Assembly (NCBI GenBank): GCA_045612365.1
Contig: JAZKYY010000011.1
Coordinates: 124,001-188,000, forward strand
Source of the DNA: RGIG9608 sp045612365
Lineage (GTDB): Bacteria > Bacteroidota > Bacteroidia > Bacteroidales > Paludibacteraceae
Direction: 5' to 3'
Length of the DNA stretch: 64,000 nucleotides
Within the stretch, counting starts at the first letter, position 1. Each line of letters starts with the position of its first letter. Under the pieces are notes generated by a model that searched no databases, was not told the DNA's origin, and was given only the letters and a program-made list of their open reading frames with translations. Shown here piece by piece: positions 45,409-54,677 of this stretch. The position numbers were made by a program, and so were the translations under genes.

Positions 45409-46134
45409 ATGGGAAGAGCATTTGAATACAGAAAAGCAACGAAACTAAAACGTTGGGGAAATATGGCGCGTACCTTCACTCGCATTGGCAAACAAATTGC
45501 AATTGCTGTAAAAGCAGGTGGACCAGATCCAGAAAACAATCCACAACTTAGAGCTATTATAGCAAACGCAAAACGCGAAAATATGCCAAAAGACAACGTG
45601 GAGCGTGCTATAAAAAATGCAATGGGCAAAGACCAAAAGGACTACAAAGAGATGAACTACGAAGGATATGGCCCTTATGGAATTGCTGTGTTTGTAGAAA
45701 CAGCCACCGACAATACTACTCGTACGGTAGCCAACGTACGTAGCGTTTTCAATAAATTTGGAGGAAGTTTAGGAACATCAGGAAGTTTGGACTTTCTCTT
45801 TACTCACTACTCAATGTTCACTTTTGCAAAAAAAGACGATGTTGATATGGACGAGTTGATTCTTGAGTTGATTGATTTTGGTGTTGAAGATGATTTTGAT
45901 GAAGATCCTGAAAGTGGAGAAATTACCATTTATGGTGATCCAAAGTCTTTTAGCCAAATTCAGAAATATTTGGAAGAGAATGGTTTTGAAGTAAAAGAAT
46001 CTGTTTTTACTCGTATCCCAAATGATTTTAAAGAGTTGAACGAAGAACAACGTGCTACAATTGAAAAAATGATTGAACGTTTGGAAGAAGATGAAGACGT
46101 TCAAAACGTTTACCATAACATGAAAATGGAATAA
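45409..46134 (+). CDS. yebC: YebC/TACO1-family protein
   Basis: A 241-residue cytoplasmic protein of the YebC/PmpR family, known as transcription regulators and as translation factors relieving proline stalls. The N-terminal GRAFEYRKATKLKRWGNMA and the NYEGYGPYGIAVFVE block are diagnostic. The next gene begins four bases downstream. Confidence 0.93.
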   Translation: MGRAFEYRKATKLKRWGNMARTFTRIGKQIAIAVKAGGPDPENNPQLRAIIANAKRENMPKDNVERAIKNAMGKDQKDYKEMNYEGYGPYGIAVFVETATDNTTRTVANVRSVFNKFGGSLGTSGSLDFLFTHYSMFTFAKKDDVDMDELILELIDFGVEDDFDEDPESGEITIYGDPKSFSQIQKYLEENGFEVKESVFTRIPNDFKELNEEQRATIEKMIERLEEDEDVQNVYHNMKME

Positions 46135-46138
46135 GATT

Positions 46139-46957
46139 GTGCTGAAAAAACTATTTATAGCGTCTATTTTTCTTTCTATCTCGCTCTCCTTGCTAGCAGA
46201 ACCAATTTCGCTATCGAAGGGAGAAGAGTTGTTAGGTTCGCTTTTTGAAAAACTAAAAAAAGAGGAATCGGACTCTATAAAAAGTTGTATCAACGATAGT
46301 ATCTATCTTGTTTTTTCGCCGGTTTTGCAGAAGAAAAGTTCGTTCGACTATCCTTTCCAAGATCTTAAACATGTAGGAAAGCGCATTGCAAAGGATAGGA
46401 AAGTGGCCGTATATACATGGTGTTATCCTGAAAATGGGTCAGCTAAGTTTGGCGGAATTGTTCAGCAAAAAACCTCAAAAGGTATTAAACTTTTTCCGCT
46501 AAAACAGGCGACTAAAGCGTATGCGCCAAAGGAAATTGGTGTAATTTCTGCCCAAAATTGGTACGGAGCATTGTATTTTGACATTGTACCATTTCATACC
46601 AAACAAGGCAAAGTTTATATGTTGCTCGGAGTAGCACAAAACAAGAAGTTTTTGACTATGAAGGTCATTGACGTACTTTGGATGGAGAAAGAAGAAGCAT
46701 TCTTTGGACAACCAATTTTTGAATTTTGGAAGAAGGATTTCTTGCATCGAATTGTTTTTGAGTACAATGAGGAAGTTTCCATTACTCTTTTGTATGAGAA
46801 AAAAAACAAACGATTTGTTTTTGATCATTTAGAACCTTTGAATTCTGGTTTTGTGGGCGACTATCGCTACTACGTTCCAAGTTCTACTTACGATGCTTAC
46901 AAAAAAAATGTTTGGAAATGGGTTTTGCAAGAAGATGTTCTTGTCGGGAATGAATAA
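46139..46957 (+). CDS. Exported protein, unknown
   Basis: A 272-residue protein with signal peptide LKKLFIASIFLSISLSLLA and a GTG start four bases after the yebC stop. The mature part is beta-rich with the segment AYAPKEIGVISAQNWYGALY. I recall uncharacterised Bacteroidetes proteins of this kind but cannot name a family. Periplasmic or outer-membrane location is inferred. Confidence 0.7.
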   Translation: MLKKLFIASIFLSISLSLLAEPISLSKGEELLGSLFEKLKKEESDSIKSCINDSIYLVFSPVLQKKSSFDYPFQDLKHVGKRIAKDRKVAVYTWCYPENGSAKFGGIVQQKTSKGIKLFPLKQATKAYAPKEIGVISAQNWYGALYFDIVPFHTKQGKVYMLLGVAQNKKFLTMKVIDVLWMEKEEAFFGQPIFEFWKKDFLHRIVFEYNEEVSITLLYEKKNKRFVFDHLEPLNSGFVGDYRYYVPSSTYDAYKKNVWKWVLQEDVLVGNE

Positions 46958-46987
46958 GCATTTGTTTTGTAAAAACAAGAGAAAAGA

Positions 46988-49012
46988 ATGAAAAAAATAA
47001 TTTTTACCATCATCGTTGCTATGAGTTTAGTGAGTTGTCAGAAAAAAAATGCAGAAGAATTTAATTACGTTGTTGATGCGTTTGCCGATATGCAAATTCT
47101 TCGGTATCAGGTTCCTGAAATTGATAAACTTTCTACTCAACAGAAAGAATTGATCTATTATCTTTCCGAAGCAGCTTTACAAGGACGCGATATTCTTTAT
47201 GATCAAAATGGAGCATACAATTTGGCTATTCGTCGGTTGTTTGAGGCCATATACGTCAATTTTGATGGAGACAAGAAAAGTGAAGATTTTGTCGAATTTG
47301 AAACCTATTTGAAACGAATTTGGGTTTCCAACGGAATTCACCATCATTATGCAGGAGATAAGTTTGAACCAAAATTCTCGAAAAACTTTTTAGAAACAGA
47401 AATCAACAAACTATCTGATGATGGTTGGAATAAAATTGAAGTTTCTAAAAGCTACGTCATAGAAACTTTATTTCCTGTAATTTTTGATCCGCAAGTTGCT
47501 CCAAAAAGAATTGTTCAGGATTCTGGAGTAGATTTGCTTCAAGCCTCGTCGTGCAATTACTATAATGGTGTTTCTCAAGCCGAAGCCGAAGAATTTTATG
47601 CTGTTCAAAAAAATAGTTGTGATTCAAATCCTGTTCTGTTTGGTTTAAATTCAAAACTCGTAAAAGAAAACAACAATCTTAAGGAACTTACCTATAAAAT
47701 AGACGGACTATATGGTTCAGCAATAGAAAAGATAGTTTTCTGGCTCAAAAAAGCACTTGTTGTTGCAGAAAACGACGCACAAAAAGCTGTAATTGAGAAA
47801 TTAATAGACTTTTATCATACTGGAGATCTAAAGACTTTTGACGAGTATTCTATTCTTTGGGTAAAAGACACGACATCTCATATTGATTTTGTGAATGGAT
47901 TTATTGAAACCTATGGCGACCCACTTGGTTTGAAGGCAAGTTGGGAATCTATTGTAAATTTCAAAAATACAGAAGCAACCAAACGAACTGAAATCATTAG
48001 CTCAAATGCTCAATGGTTTGAGAATAATTCGCCAATTGATGAAAGATTTAAGAAAGAAACCGTGAAAGGTGTCTCTGCAAAGGTTATAAACGTTGCGATT
48101 ATTGCAGGCGATTGTTACCCGACTACTCCTATCGGTATCAATCTCCCTAATTCGAATTGGATTCGTGCAACGCATGGATCAAAATCGGTAACCATTGAAA
48201 ATATTACCTCAGCTTATGATAAAGCAGCTCAAGGCAATGGCTTTATTGAAGAATTTGTATGGAGCGATGTTGAAGTCGATTTACTTAATAAATATGGTTT
48301 TGAAACGGATAACCTTCACACCGATTTGCATGAATGCCTTGGACATGGCTCTGGAAAATTGCTAGATGGAGTTGATGCTGATGCCCTTAAAGCTTATGGA
48401 GCAACTATAGAAGAAACTCGTGCTGATTTGTTTGGACTATATTTTATGGCCGATGAGAAAATGGTAGAATTGGGGCTTTTGCCTTCAAAAGATGCATACA
48501 AAGCACACTATTATAAATACTTTATGAATGGTTTGATGACTCAATTGGTTCGTGTTGAGTTAGGCAAAAATATTGAAGAATCTCACATGAGAAATCGTCA
48601 GTTGATAGCTCGTTGGGTATACGAAAGGGCTCAGAAAGACAATTCAATTCAGCTAAAAGAACGTAACAACAAAACCTACGTTGTGATAAATGATTATGAA
48701 AAAATTCGCCAATACATCGGCGATTTACTTTCTGAAGTTCAACGCATTAAATCGACAGGAGACTATCAAGCAGCGCATGATTTAGTAGAAAATTATGCTG
48801 TAAGAATAGATTTTGATATTCATAAACAAGTACTTGAACGTTACAAAGAGTTGAATATCGCTCCATACAAAGGATTCGTAAATCCTATTTACAAACCTGT
48901 TTTTGACAAAAATGGCGTTTTTGTAGATCTAGAAATTGATTATTCTGAAGATTATGTAGAACAACATTTACGCTACTCAAAAGAATATTCCAATTTGCCA
49001 ACAATTAATTAA
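46988..49012 (+). CDS. Dipeptidyl-peptidase III lipoprotein (M49)
   Basis: A 674-residue zinc exopeptidase that removes dipeptides from peptide N-termini. The M49 zinc site is HECLGH at 448-453, here a HExxxH form, with the second glutamate motif EETRAD at 475-480. A lipoprotein signal with Cys17 in the box LVSC predicts a periplasmic or outer-membrane-anchored enzyme. A role in peptide feeding is inferred. Confidence 0.93.
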   Translation: MKKIIFTIIVAMSLVSCQKKNAEEFNYVVDAFADMQILRYQVPEIDKLSTQQKELIYYLSEAALQGRDILYDQNGAYNLAIRRLFEAIYVNFDGDKKSEDFVEFETYLKRIWVSNGIHHHYAGDKFEPKFSKNFLETEINKLSDDGWNKIEVSKSYVIETLFPVIFDPQVAPKRIVQDSGVDLLQASSCNYYNGVSQAEAEEFYAVQKNSCDSNPVLFGLNSKLVKENNNLKELTYKIDGLYGSAIEKIVFWLKKALVVAENDAQKAVIEKLIDFYHTGDLKTFDEYSILWVKDTTSHIDFVNGFIETYGDPLGLKASWESIVNFKNTEATKRTEIISSNAQWFENNSPIDERFKKETVKGVSAKVINVAIIAGDCYPTTPIGINLPNSNWIRATHGSKSVTIENITSAYDKAAQGNGFIEEFVWSDVEVDLLNKYGFETDNLHTDLHECLGHGSGKLLDGVDADALKAYGATIEETRADLFGLYFMADEKMVELGLLPSKDAYKAHYYKYFMNGLMTQLVRVELGKNIEESHMRNRQLIARWVYERAQKDNSIQLKERNNKTYVVINDYEKIRQYIGDLLSEVQRIKSTGDYQAAHDLVENYAVRIDFDIHKQVLERYKELNIAPYKGFVNPIYKPVFDKNGVFVDLEIDYSEDYVEQHLRYSKEYSNLPTIN

Positions 49013-49046
49013 AAAACATTATTTTTACAACTAAAAGATAATCTCT

Positions 49047-50015
49047 ATGAAGAATTTTGCTCTAATTGGTGCTGCAGGTTACATTGCACCTCGCCACCTG
49101 AAAGCCATAAAAGATACGGATAACAAATTAGTCGCTGCTTATGACAAATTTGATAGTGTAGGGATTATGGATAGTTATTTCCCCGAAGCTGCTTTTTTTA
49201 CAGAGTTGGAGTTATTTGATAGGCATTGTACAAAAATAAAATCAACACCAGACAAATTAGATTTTATATCCATCTGTACACCTAACTATTTGCACGACTC
49301 ACATATGCGCTATAGTCTTCGATTAGGTGCTGACGTTATTTGCGAGAAACCACTAGTTCTAAATCCATGGAATTTGGATTCATTGATTAACATAGAAAAA
49401 GAAACCGGGCATAAGATATATACAATTCTACAGCTACGTCTTCATCCTTCTATCATCGCCTTGAAACAAAAAGTAGAAAATTCACCCAAAGATAAAATCT
49501 TTGATATTGACCTTACTTACATTACTTCTCGCGGTAATTGGTATTATACGAGTTGGAAAGGAGATGTTAGAAAAAGTGGCGGAGTGGCTACCAACATCGG
49601 CGTACATTTTTATGATATGTTACAATGGATTTTTGGTGGAGTAAAACAAAATATTGTTCATGTATCTTCTCATGACCGTTGCGCAGGATATCTAGAACTT
49701 CAAAGAGCAAGAGTGCGTTATTTTTTGAGTATAAATGCAGATAACTTGCCTGAGAATGCCGTACAAGGGGAAAAAAGAACTTACAGAACAATAAATATTG
49801 ACGGAGATTCTTTTGAATTCAGCCAAGGTTTTACAGAATTGCATACTGAAAGTTATAAGCATATTTTGGCAGGAAATGGTTTTGGTATTGAAGAAACTCG
49901 AGAGTCAATTAATATTGTCCATGAAATTCGCAACGCTCAACCTATTGGTTTAAAAGGAGATTATCATCCTTTAGCAAAACTTCCTTTAGCAAAGCATCCA
50001 TTTGGTTGGAAATAA
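49047..50015 (+). CDS. WlbA/WbpB-like UDP-sugar acid 3-dehydrogenase
   Basis: A 322-residue Gfo/Idh/MocA oxidoreductase. The dinucleotide loop is GAAGYIAPRH near 8-17, and the catalytic lysine is in CEKPLVL. The segments SVGIMDSYFPEAAFF and WKGDVRKSGGVATNIGVHFYD resemble WlbA/WbpB, which oxidise UDP-GlcNAc uronic acid on the way to diaminouronic sugars of O-antigen. The partner transaminase and acetyltransferase are not adjacent. Confidence 0.85.
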   Translation: MKNFALIGAAGYIAPRHLKAIKDTDNKLVAAYDKFDSVGIMDSYFPEAAFFTELELFDRHCTKIKSTPDKLDFISICTPNYLHDSHMRYSLRLGADVICEKPLVLNPWNLDSLINIEKETGHKIYTILQLRLHPSIIALKQKVENSPKDKIFDIDLTYITSRGNWYYTSWKGDVRKSGGVATNIGVHFYDMLQWIFGGVKQNIVHVSSHDRCAGYLELQRARVRYFLSINADNLPENAVQGEKRTYRTINIDGDSFEFSQGFTELHTESYKHILAGNGFGIEETRESINIVHEIRNAQPIGLKGDYHPLAKLPLAKHPFGWK

Positions 50016-50104
50016 GTTTTTTAAAAAAGTCTTTTGTTTTTTTTGAAGATTAAAAAAATTGCTATAAATTCGCAATCGTAAAAACAAGATATAAGTTTTA
50101 TTTT

Positions 50105-50527
50105 ATGAAAAAGATATTTTTAGTTCTATTATTATCTGTTGCAACAGTTTCTTTGTTTGCAGAAGAAGACAAGCTTAATTATTCTTTCAATTTTATGCAA
50201 ACAACATTAAATGGTGTTGTAATTGGAGAACCTACTCCAGTTGAAATTCATTTAACAAAAGATGCCGAAACTGGATATGACATGTGCGAAGTAAAGATTA
50301 ATGGAGTTTCTACTCTTTATAGAGTGATGGCAGGTATAACTCGTGGAAAAGTTTATCCAACGCTTCAGATGATAGAAACTAACACAACTAACAAATGGGA
50401 ACTTCGCTTTTTGGGAGAAAGAGCACTTTTGTTTAGAGTAGGTGGCACTCGTTATACATTTACCAACGAAGAAGCAGAAAATGTTCCTTCGGAAGTGGTT
50501 GATGCAGCAACGGAAGTTGTTGAATAA
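50105..50527 (+). CDS. Small exported protein, unknown
   Basis: A 140-residue protein with signal peptide KKIFLVLLLSVATVSLFA. The mature part is beta-rich with no family recognised. It precedes the attenuator leader by 27 bases, so the Phe/Tyr operon promoter may lie inside its 3' end. Confidence 0.65.
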   Translation: MKKIFLVLLLSVATVSLFAEEDKLNYSFNFMQTTLNGVVIGEPTPVEIHLTKDAETGYDMCEVKINGVSTLYRVMAGITRGKVYPTLQMIETNTTNKWELRFLGERALLFRVGGTRYTFTNEEAENVPSEVVDAATEVVE

Positions 50528-50549
50528 AAACACAATTGGTTAAAGATTG
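50520..50549 (+). promoter_or_regulatory. Possible promoter of the Phe/Tyr operon
   Basis: TTG at 50520-50522 and TAAAGATTG at 50541-50549, 18 bases apart, are an imperfect match to the Bacteroidetes consensus. A start just before the leader ATG at 50555 would suit attenuation, but the site is weak. Confidence 0.3.
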
Positions 50550-50554
50550 CAGCA

Positions 50555-50611
50555 ATGACAAATTTCAGCTATCAATATTTTTTCTTTTTTTACTTTTATT
50601 TTAAGAAATAA
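50555..50611 (+). CDS. Phe/Tyr-rich leader peptide
   Basis: An 18-codon frame reading MTNFSYQYFFFFYFYFKK: seven Phe and four Tyr, with a run of four Phe codons. It is too short for automatic calling. The stop at 50609-50611 directly abuts the first arm of the antiterminator. This is the layout of a ribosome-sensed attenuator: stalling at Phe or Tyr codons when these amino acids are scarce would leave the arm free. Confidence 0.82.
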   Translation: MTNFSYQYFFFFYFYFKK

Positions 50612-50684
50612 GAGTGGGATTTGTTATGTAGATATTTTTAAGAAATTAATAAATAAAATCCCGCTCCAGAGAGTGGGATTTTTT
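50612..50684 (+). promoter_or_regulatory. Attenuator: antiterminator and terminator hairpins
   Basis: Arm 2 GAGTGGGATTT (50612-50622) can pair with arm 3 AAATCCCGCTC (50656-50666), and arm 3 can instead pair with arm 4 GAGTGGGATTT (50671-50681) around a CAGA loop, ending in a T-run to 50684. Arms 2 and 4 are identical, so the two hairpins exclude one another. A ribosome reaching the leader stop would cover arm 2 and favour the terminator; stalling would favour antitermination of pheA. Confidence 0.82.
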
Positions 50685-50698
50685 AATGCAAAAAAAAG

Positions 50699-51532
50699 AT
50701 GAAAAAAGTAGCTATACAAGGTATTGCAGGTTCGTTTCACGAAATCGCGGCACGACGTTTTTTTGGAGAAGAAGTTGAGATAGTTCCATGTCTTACGTTT
50801 AAAGATATTTTTGAGCAAGTAACTCCGCAAAATGATTCGTTTGGTGTGATAGCCATCGAGAATACAATTGCGGGAAGTTTATTGCAGAATCACCATTTAA
50901 TTAGCAATAGCGAATTGCAAATTATCGGTGAATACAAATTGCGTATAGAACATTCGTTGGTGGCACTTCCTGGTCAAAAAATAGAAGATATAAAGGAAGT
51001 GCATTCGCATCCTATCGCACTGATGCAATGCGAAGAATTTCTTTCTAAACACAAAACAATGAAAGCTGTGGAAAGTGAGGATACGGCCTTCAGTGCACGA
51101 GAAATTGCAGAAAAACAATTGAAAGGTCAAGCTGCTATATGTGGACGTTTGGCTGCTGAAATTTATGGTTTGGAAGTGCTTGCAGAAGGTATTGAAACCA
51201 ATAAACATAACTTTACACGTTTTTTGATTGTTACAAATCAAGAAAACGCAAAAAAATGGAACGTAGCGAAAGAAACAAACAAAACTTCTTTGATGCTGAC
51301 TGTGCCACACGAAGAAGGAAGTTTGTCTAAAATACTTACTATTTTTTCGTTTTACCATATCAATTTGTCAAAAATCCAATCGCTACCAATTATTGGTAAA
51401 GAGTGGGAATATCGTTTTTATATCACGCTTGAATATGATGATTATGAACGTTACCAACAAGCACTTAGTGCGGTAAAACCTTTTGCAAACGAATTTAAGA
51501 ATCTTGGTGAATATAAAGCTTTTGTAATATAA
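50699..51532 (+). CDS. pheA: Prephenate dehydratase
   Basis: A 277-residue enzyme that converts prephenate to phenylpyruvate. The N-terminal GIAGSFHEIAARRFF and the ATP-independent dehydratase blocks AIENTIAGSLLQN and HSHPIALMQCEEF are present; residues about 195-277 form an ACT domain (EEGSLSKILTIFSFYHINLSKIQS), which binds Phe for feedback inhibition. It has no chorismate mutase domain; that lies on the third enzyme of the operon. The next gene starts one base after its stop. Confidence 0.95.
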   Translation: MKKVAIQGIAGSFHEIAARRFFGEEVEIVPCLTFKDIFEQVTPQNDSFGVIAIENTIAGSLLQNHHLISNSELQIIGEYKLRIEHSLVALPGQKIEDIKEVHSHPIALMQCEEFLSKHKTMKAVESEDTAFSAREIAEKQLKGQAAICGRLAAEIYGLEVLAEGIETNKHNFTRFLIVTNQENAKKWNVAKETNKTSLMLTVPHEEGSLSKILTIFSFYHINLSKIQSLPIIGKEWEYRFYITLEYDDYERYQQALSAVKPFANEFKNLGEYKAFVI

Positions 51533-51533
51533 A

Positions 51534-52703
51534 ATGAAAACAAAAATACAGCCTGCTACTCGGCTTAATGCAGTAAATGAATATTATTTCTCAAAAAAAC
51601 TGAAAGAAATCGCTGCCCTCAATGCAGCGGGAAAAGATATTATCAGTCTTGGAATTGGAAGTCCAGATATGCCACCTTCGGCAGAAACGATTGATGTACT
51701 TTGCGAAAATGCAAAGAAAGAAAATGCGCACGGCTATCAACCTACAGTTGGGATTCCTGAGCTTCGCCAAGCTATGGCTTCATTCTACAAACGTTGGTAC
51801 GATGTAGATTTGAATCCTGCTACAGAAATTCAACCTCTTATTGGTTCAAAAGAAGGTATTTTGCACGTTACATTGGCCTTAGCAAACGTTGGCGATCAAG
51901 TGTTGGTGCCAAATCCGGGTTATCCTACTTACACATCGCTTAGCAAGATTCTTGGATGTGAGGTTGTAAATTATGATTTATTACCAGAAAATAATTGGGA
52001 ACCCGACTTTGAGACTTTAGAAAAAATGGATTTAAGTCGAGTAAAAATAATGTGGACTAACTATCCAAATATGCCAACAGGAGCTAATGCTACGCTCGAC
52101 TTATACGCTCGACTTGTAGATTTTGCTAAACGAAAAAACATTGTTGTAGTGAACGACAATCCGTATAGTTTTATTCTCAACAGAAAGCCAATAAGTATAC
52201 TGAATATACCTAATGCAAAAAACTATTGCATTGAGTTTAATTCGATGAGTAAAAGCCATAATATGCCGGGTTGGCGTGTGGGAATGTTGGCTACAAATGC
52301 AGAATTTGTGCAATGGATTTTGAAGATAAAAAGTAATATCGATTCGGGAATGTTTCGCCCATTGCAATTGGCGGCTGCGCAAGCCTACAACAATTCAGAA
52401 ACATGGCACGAGGAAGCCAATTTTAATGTTTACGGCAGAAGAAGAAAGTTGGCTGAGAAGATTATGGTGGAACTCGGTTGTGAATTTGATGAAAATCAGG
52501 TAGGGATGTTCCTTTGGGGACGAATTCCGGAATCTTATTCCGATGTTGAAGAACTTACAGAGAAAGTGTTACACAAAGCTCGTGTATTTATCACTCCTGG
52601 ATTTATTTTTGGTTCAAACGGAAGCCGTTATGTGCGTATTTCGCTTTGTGCTAAAGAGGAAAAACTTTTAGAAGCTTTGAATAGAATTAAACAAAATTTG
52701 TAA
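51534..52703 (+). CDS. PLP aminotransferase of aromatic amino acid synthesis
   Basis: A 389-residue fold type I aminotransferase, with the PLP lysine in FNSMSKSHNMPGWRVGM and conserved PNPGYPTY and NYPNMPTGA blocks. It resembles aspartate/LL-DAP-type aminotransferases. Its position between prephenate dehydratase and DAHP synthase points to transamination of phenylpyruvate and 4-hydroxyphenylpyruvate. The exact substrate is inferred. Confidence 0.88.
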   Translation: MKTKIQPATRLNAVNEYYFSKKLKEIAALNAAGKDIISLGIGSPDMPPSAETIDVLCENAKKENAHGYQPTVGIPELRQAMASFYKRWYDVDLNPATEIQPLIGSKEGILHVTLALANVGDQVLVPNPGYPTYTSLSKILGCEVVNYDLLPENNWEPDFETLEKMDLSRVKIMWTNYPNMPTGANATLDLYARLVDFAKRKNIVVVNDNPYSFILNRKPISILNIPNAKNYCIEFNSMSKSHNMPGWRVGMLATNAEFVQWILKIKSNIDSGMFRPLQLAAAQAYNNSETWHEEANFNVYGRRRKLAEKIMVELGCEFDENQVGMFLWGRIPESYSDVEELTEKVLHKARVFITPGFIFGSNGSRYVRISLCAKEEKLLEALNRIKQNL

Positions 52704-52719
52704 AAAAAATTTTTTAGAT

Positions 52720-53787
52720 ATGGAATTAGAATTAAAACCAATAAAGCTACAAGAAGTAGAAGAAAAACGTCCACTTGTAATTGCCGGACCATGTAGTGCT
52801 GAATCAGAAGAACAAACATTAAATACAGCAAAGCAATTAGCCGCAAAAGGCATAAAGATTTTTCGTGCAGGAATCTGGAAACCACGTACTAAACCAGGAG
52901 GATTCGAAGGTGTGAGCGAGAAAGGTTTGCCTTGGCTACAACGCGTGAAACAAGAAACGGGCATGTATGTATCGACAGAGGTTGCTACAGCAAAGCATGT
53001 AGAAGAGGTATTAAAACACGGTATTGATGTGCTTTGGATTGGTGCAAGAACGTCGGCCAACCCTTTTGCTGTACAAGAAATTGCCGATTCACTACGTGGG
53101 GTAGATATTCCAGTGTTGGTAAAAAATCCTGTTAATCCCGATTTGGAACTTTGGATTGGAGCTTTGGAGCGTTTGAATAATGCTGGTATCAAACAACTTG
53201 GTGTTATTCATCGTGGATTTAGTTCGTATGACAAAAAGATTTACAGAAATATCCCACAGTGGCACATTCCTATCGAACTCCGTCGTCGGTTGCCAAAGTT
53301 GCCTATCATTTGCGATCCAAGTCACATTGGTGGAAAGCGAGAACTGATTGCTCCTCTTTGTCAGCAAGCTATGGACCTGAATTTTGATGGTTTAATGGTG
53401 GAATCGCACGAAAATCCCGATTGCGCTTGGAGCGATGCCATGCAACAAGTTACGCCTGATATTTTGAGCTATATTTTGAATCTTTTGGTTATTCGTGAGG
53501 GAAAGCAAACCACTGAAAATTTGAGCGAATTGCGTTCGCAAATTGATGAATGCGACAATCAACTGATTGAAACTTTGGCAAAACGAATGCGTATTTCGCG
53601 TGAAATAGGTGTTTTCAAAAAAGAACACAATATGACTATTTTTCAATCGGGACGTTACGATGAAATTATCAACAAACGTGGAATTCAAGCAGTGCAATGC
53701 GGTATGGATAGCGAATTTATGAAAAAAGTGTTCGAAGCCATTCATGAAGAATCGGTGCGTCAGCAGGTAGAAATCATTAACAAATAA
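52720..53787 (+). CDS. DAHP synthase-chorismate mutase fusion
   Basis: A 355-residue bifunctional enzyme. Residues 1-265 are a DAHP synthase of the shorter AroA-beta type, with AGPCSAESEEQT, WKPRTKPGGFEG and CDPSHIGGKRE, catalysing the first shikimate-pathway step. Residues about 265-355 are an AroQ chorismate mutase (LRSQIDECDNQLIETLAKRM). The fusion couples pathway entry to the Phe/Tyr branch point, and the mutase often lends feedback sensitivity to the synthase. Typical of Bacteroidetes. Confidence 0.93.
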   Translation: MELELKPIKLQEVEEKRPLVIAGPCSAESEEQTLNTAKQLAAKGIKIFRAGIWKPRTKPGGFEGVSEKGLPWLQRVKQETGMYVSTEVATAKHVEEVLKHGIDVLWIGARTSANPFAVQEIADSLRGVDIPVLVKNPVNPDLELWIGALERLNNAGIKQLGVIHRGFSSYDKKIYRNIPQWHIPIELRRRLPKLPIICDPSHIGGKRELIAPLCQQAMDLNFDGLMVESHENPDCAWSDAMQQVTPDILSYILNLLVIREGKQTTENLSELRSQIDECDNQLIETLAKRMRISREIGVFKKEHNMTIFQSGRYDEIINKRGIQAVQCGMDSEFMKKVFEAIHEESVRQQVEIINK

Positions 53788-53800
53788 AATTTTTGGCAAA

Positions 53801-54574
53801 ATGAGAATATTGATTTTAGGAGCAGGAAAAATGGGAACGTTTTTTACAGACGCTCTCTGTTTGAAACACGAAGTCGCGCTGTACGATCCTGATGCTTCGC
53901 GTTTGCGATTTGTGTTTAATACGCAAAGAATGAGCGAATTAGAGAGTGTGCGTGAGTTCAATCCGGAACTTGTTATCAACGCTGCTACTATAAAGTACAC
54001 AATTGAAGCGTTTGAGAAAGTATTGCCATACGTTTCTAAAGATTGTATTTTGTCCGATATTGCTTCGGTAAAAACGGGACTCCCGGAATTTTACAAAAAA
54101 ACGGGAATGCGTTTTGTTTCTACACACCCAATGTTTGGACCAACGTTTGCTCGACTTGACAACCTTTCGAATGAAAACGCCATTATTATTGCCGAATCCG
54201 ATTATTTGGGAAAAATGTTTTTCAAAGATTTCTATAACTCGCTCAAACTGAACATTTTTGAATACTCTTTTGAAGAACACGACGAAACGATTGCTTATTC
54301 GCTTTCGTTGCCGTTTGTGTCATCGCTGGTATTTTCGGCCATTATGAAGCACCAAGACGCCCCAGGAACGACTTTCAAGAAACACATGGCGGTGGCTCGC
54401 GGATTGCTCTCGGAAGACGATTATTTGCTTTCCGAAATTCTTTTCAATCCTCATACGCCCGGACAGATGGAAAAAATTCAAACCGAACTTGAGGATTTGC
54501 TCGACATTATCCGCCGAAAAGACACTGATGCCATGCAGACCTTCCTCAAAAAAGTAAGAAAAAATATTGAATAG
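53801..54574 (+). CDS. tyrA: Prephenate dehydrogenase
   Basis: A 257-residue NAD(P)-dependent enzyme making 4-hydroxyphenylpyruvate from prephenate. The dinucleotide loop is LGAGKMGTFF near 5-14; STHPMFGPTFA carries the catalytic-region histidine. It lacks the fused mutase and ACT domains of other TyrA forms. It closes the operon. A broken, inverted copy of its last 56 codons lies at 43494-43664. Confidence 0.93.
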   Translation: MRILILGAGKMGTFFTDALCLKHEVALYDPDASRLRFVFNTQRMSELESVREFNPELVINAATIKYTIEAFEKVLPYVSKDCILSDIASVKTGLPEFYKKTGMRFVSTHPMFGPTFARLDNLSNENAIIIAESDYLGKMFFKDFYNSLKLNIFEYSFEEHDETIAYSLSLPFVSSLVFSAIMKHQDAPGTTFKKHMAVARGLLSEDDYLLSEILFNPHTPGQMEKIQTELEDLLDIIRRKDTDAMQTFLKKVRKNIE

Positions 54575-54580
54575 AAAATT

Positions 54581-54612
54581 ATTACAACAATAGCTATAGC
54601 TATTGTTGTAAT
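54581..54612. repeat. Perfect 32-base palindrome after tyrA
   Basis: Each 16-base half, 54581-54596 and 54597-54612, is the exact reverse complement of the other, starting ATTACAACAATAG. It would form a long hairpin at the RNA level. No T-run follows, so a conventional intrinsic terminator is not certain; an inverted-repeat binding site or recombination landmark is possible. Confidence 0.6.
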
Positions 54613-54677
54613 ATGGATTTACTAATGTTAAAAGAAGAAATGCTTATCCTTTAAATATGCTTTCGTTCTTCTTATAG

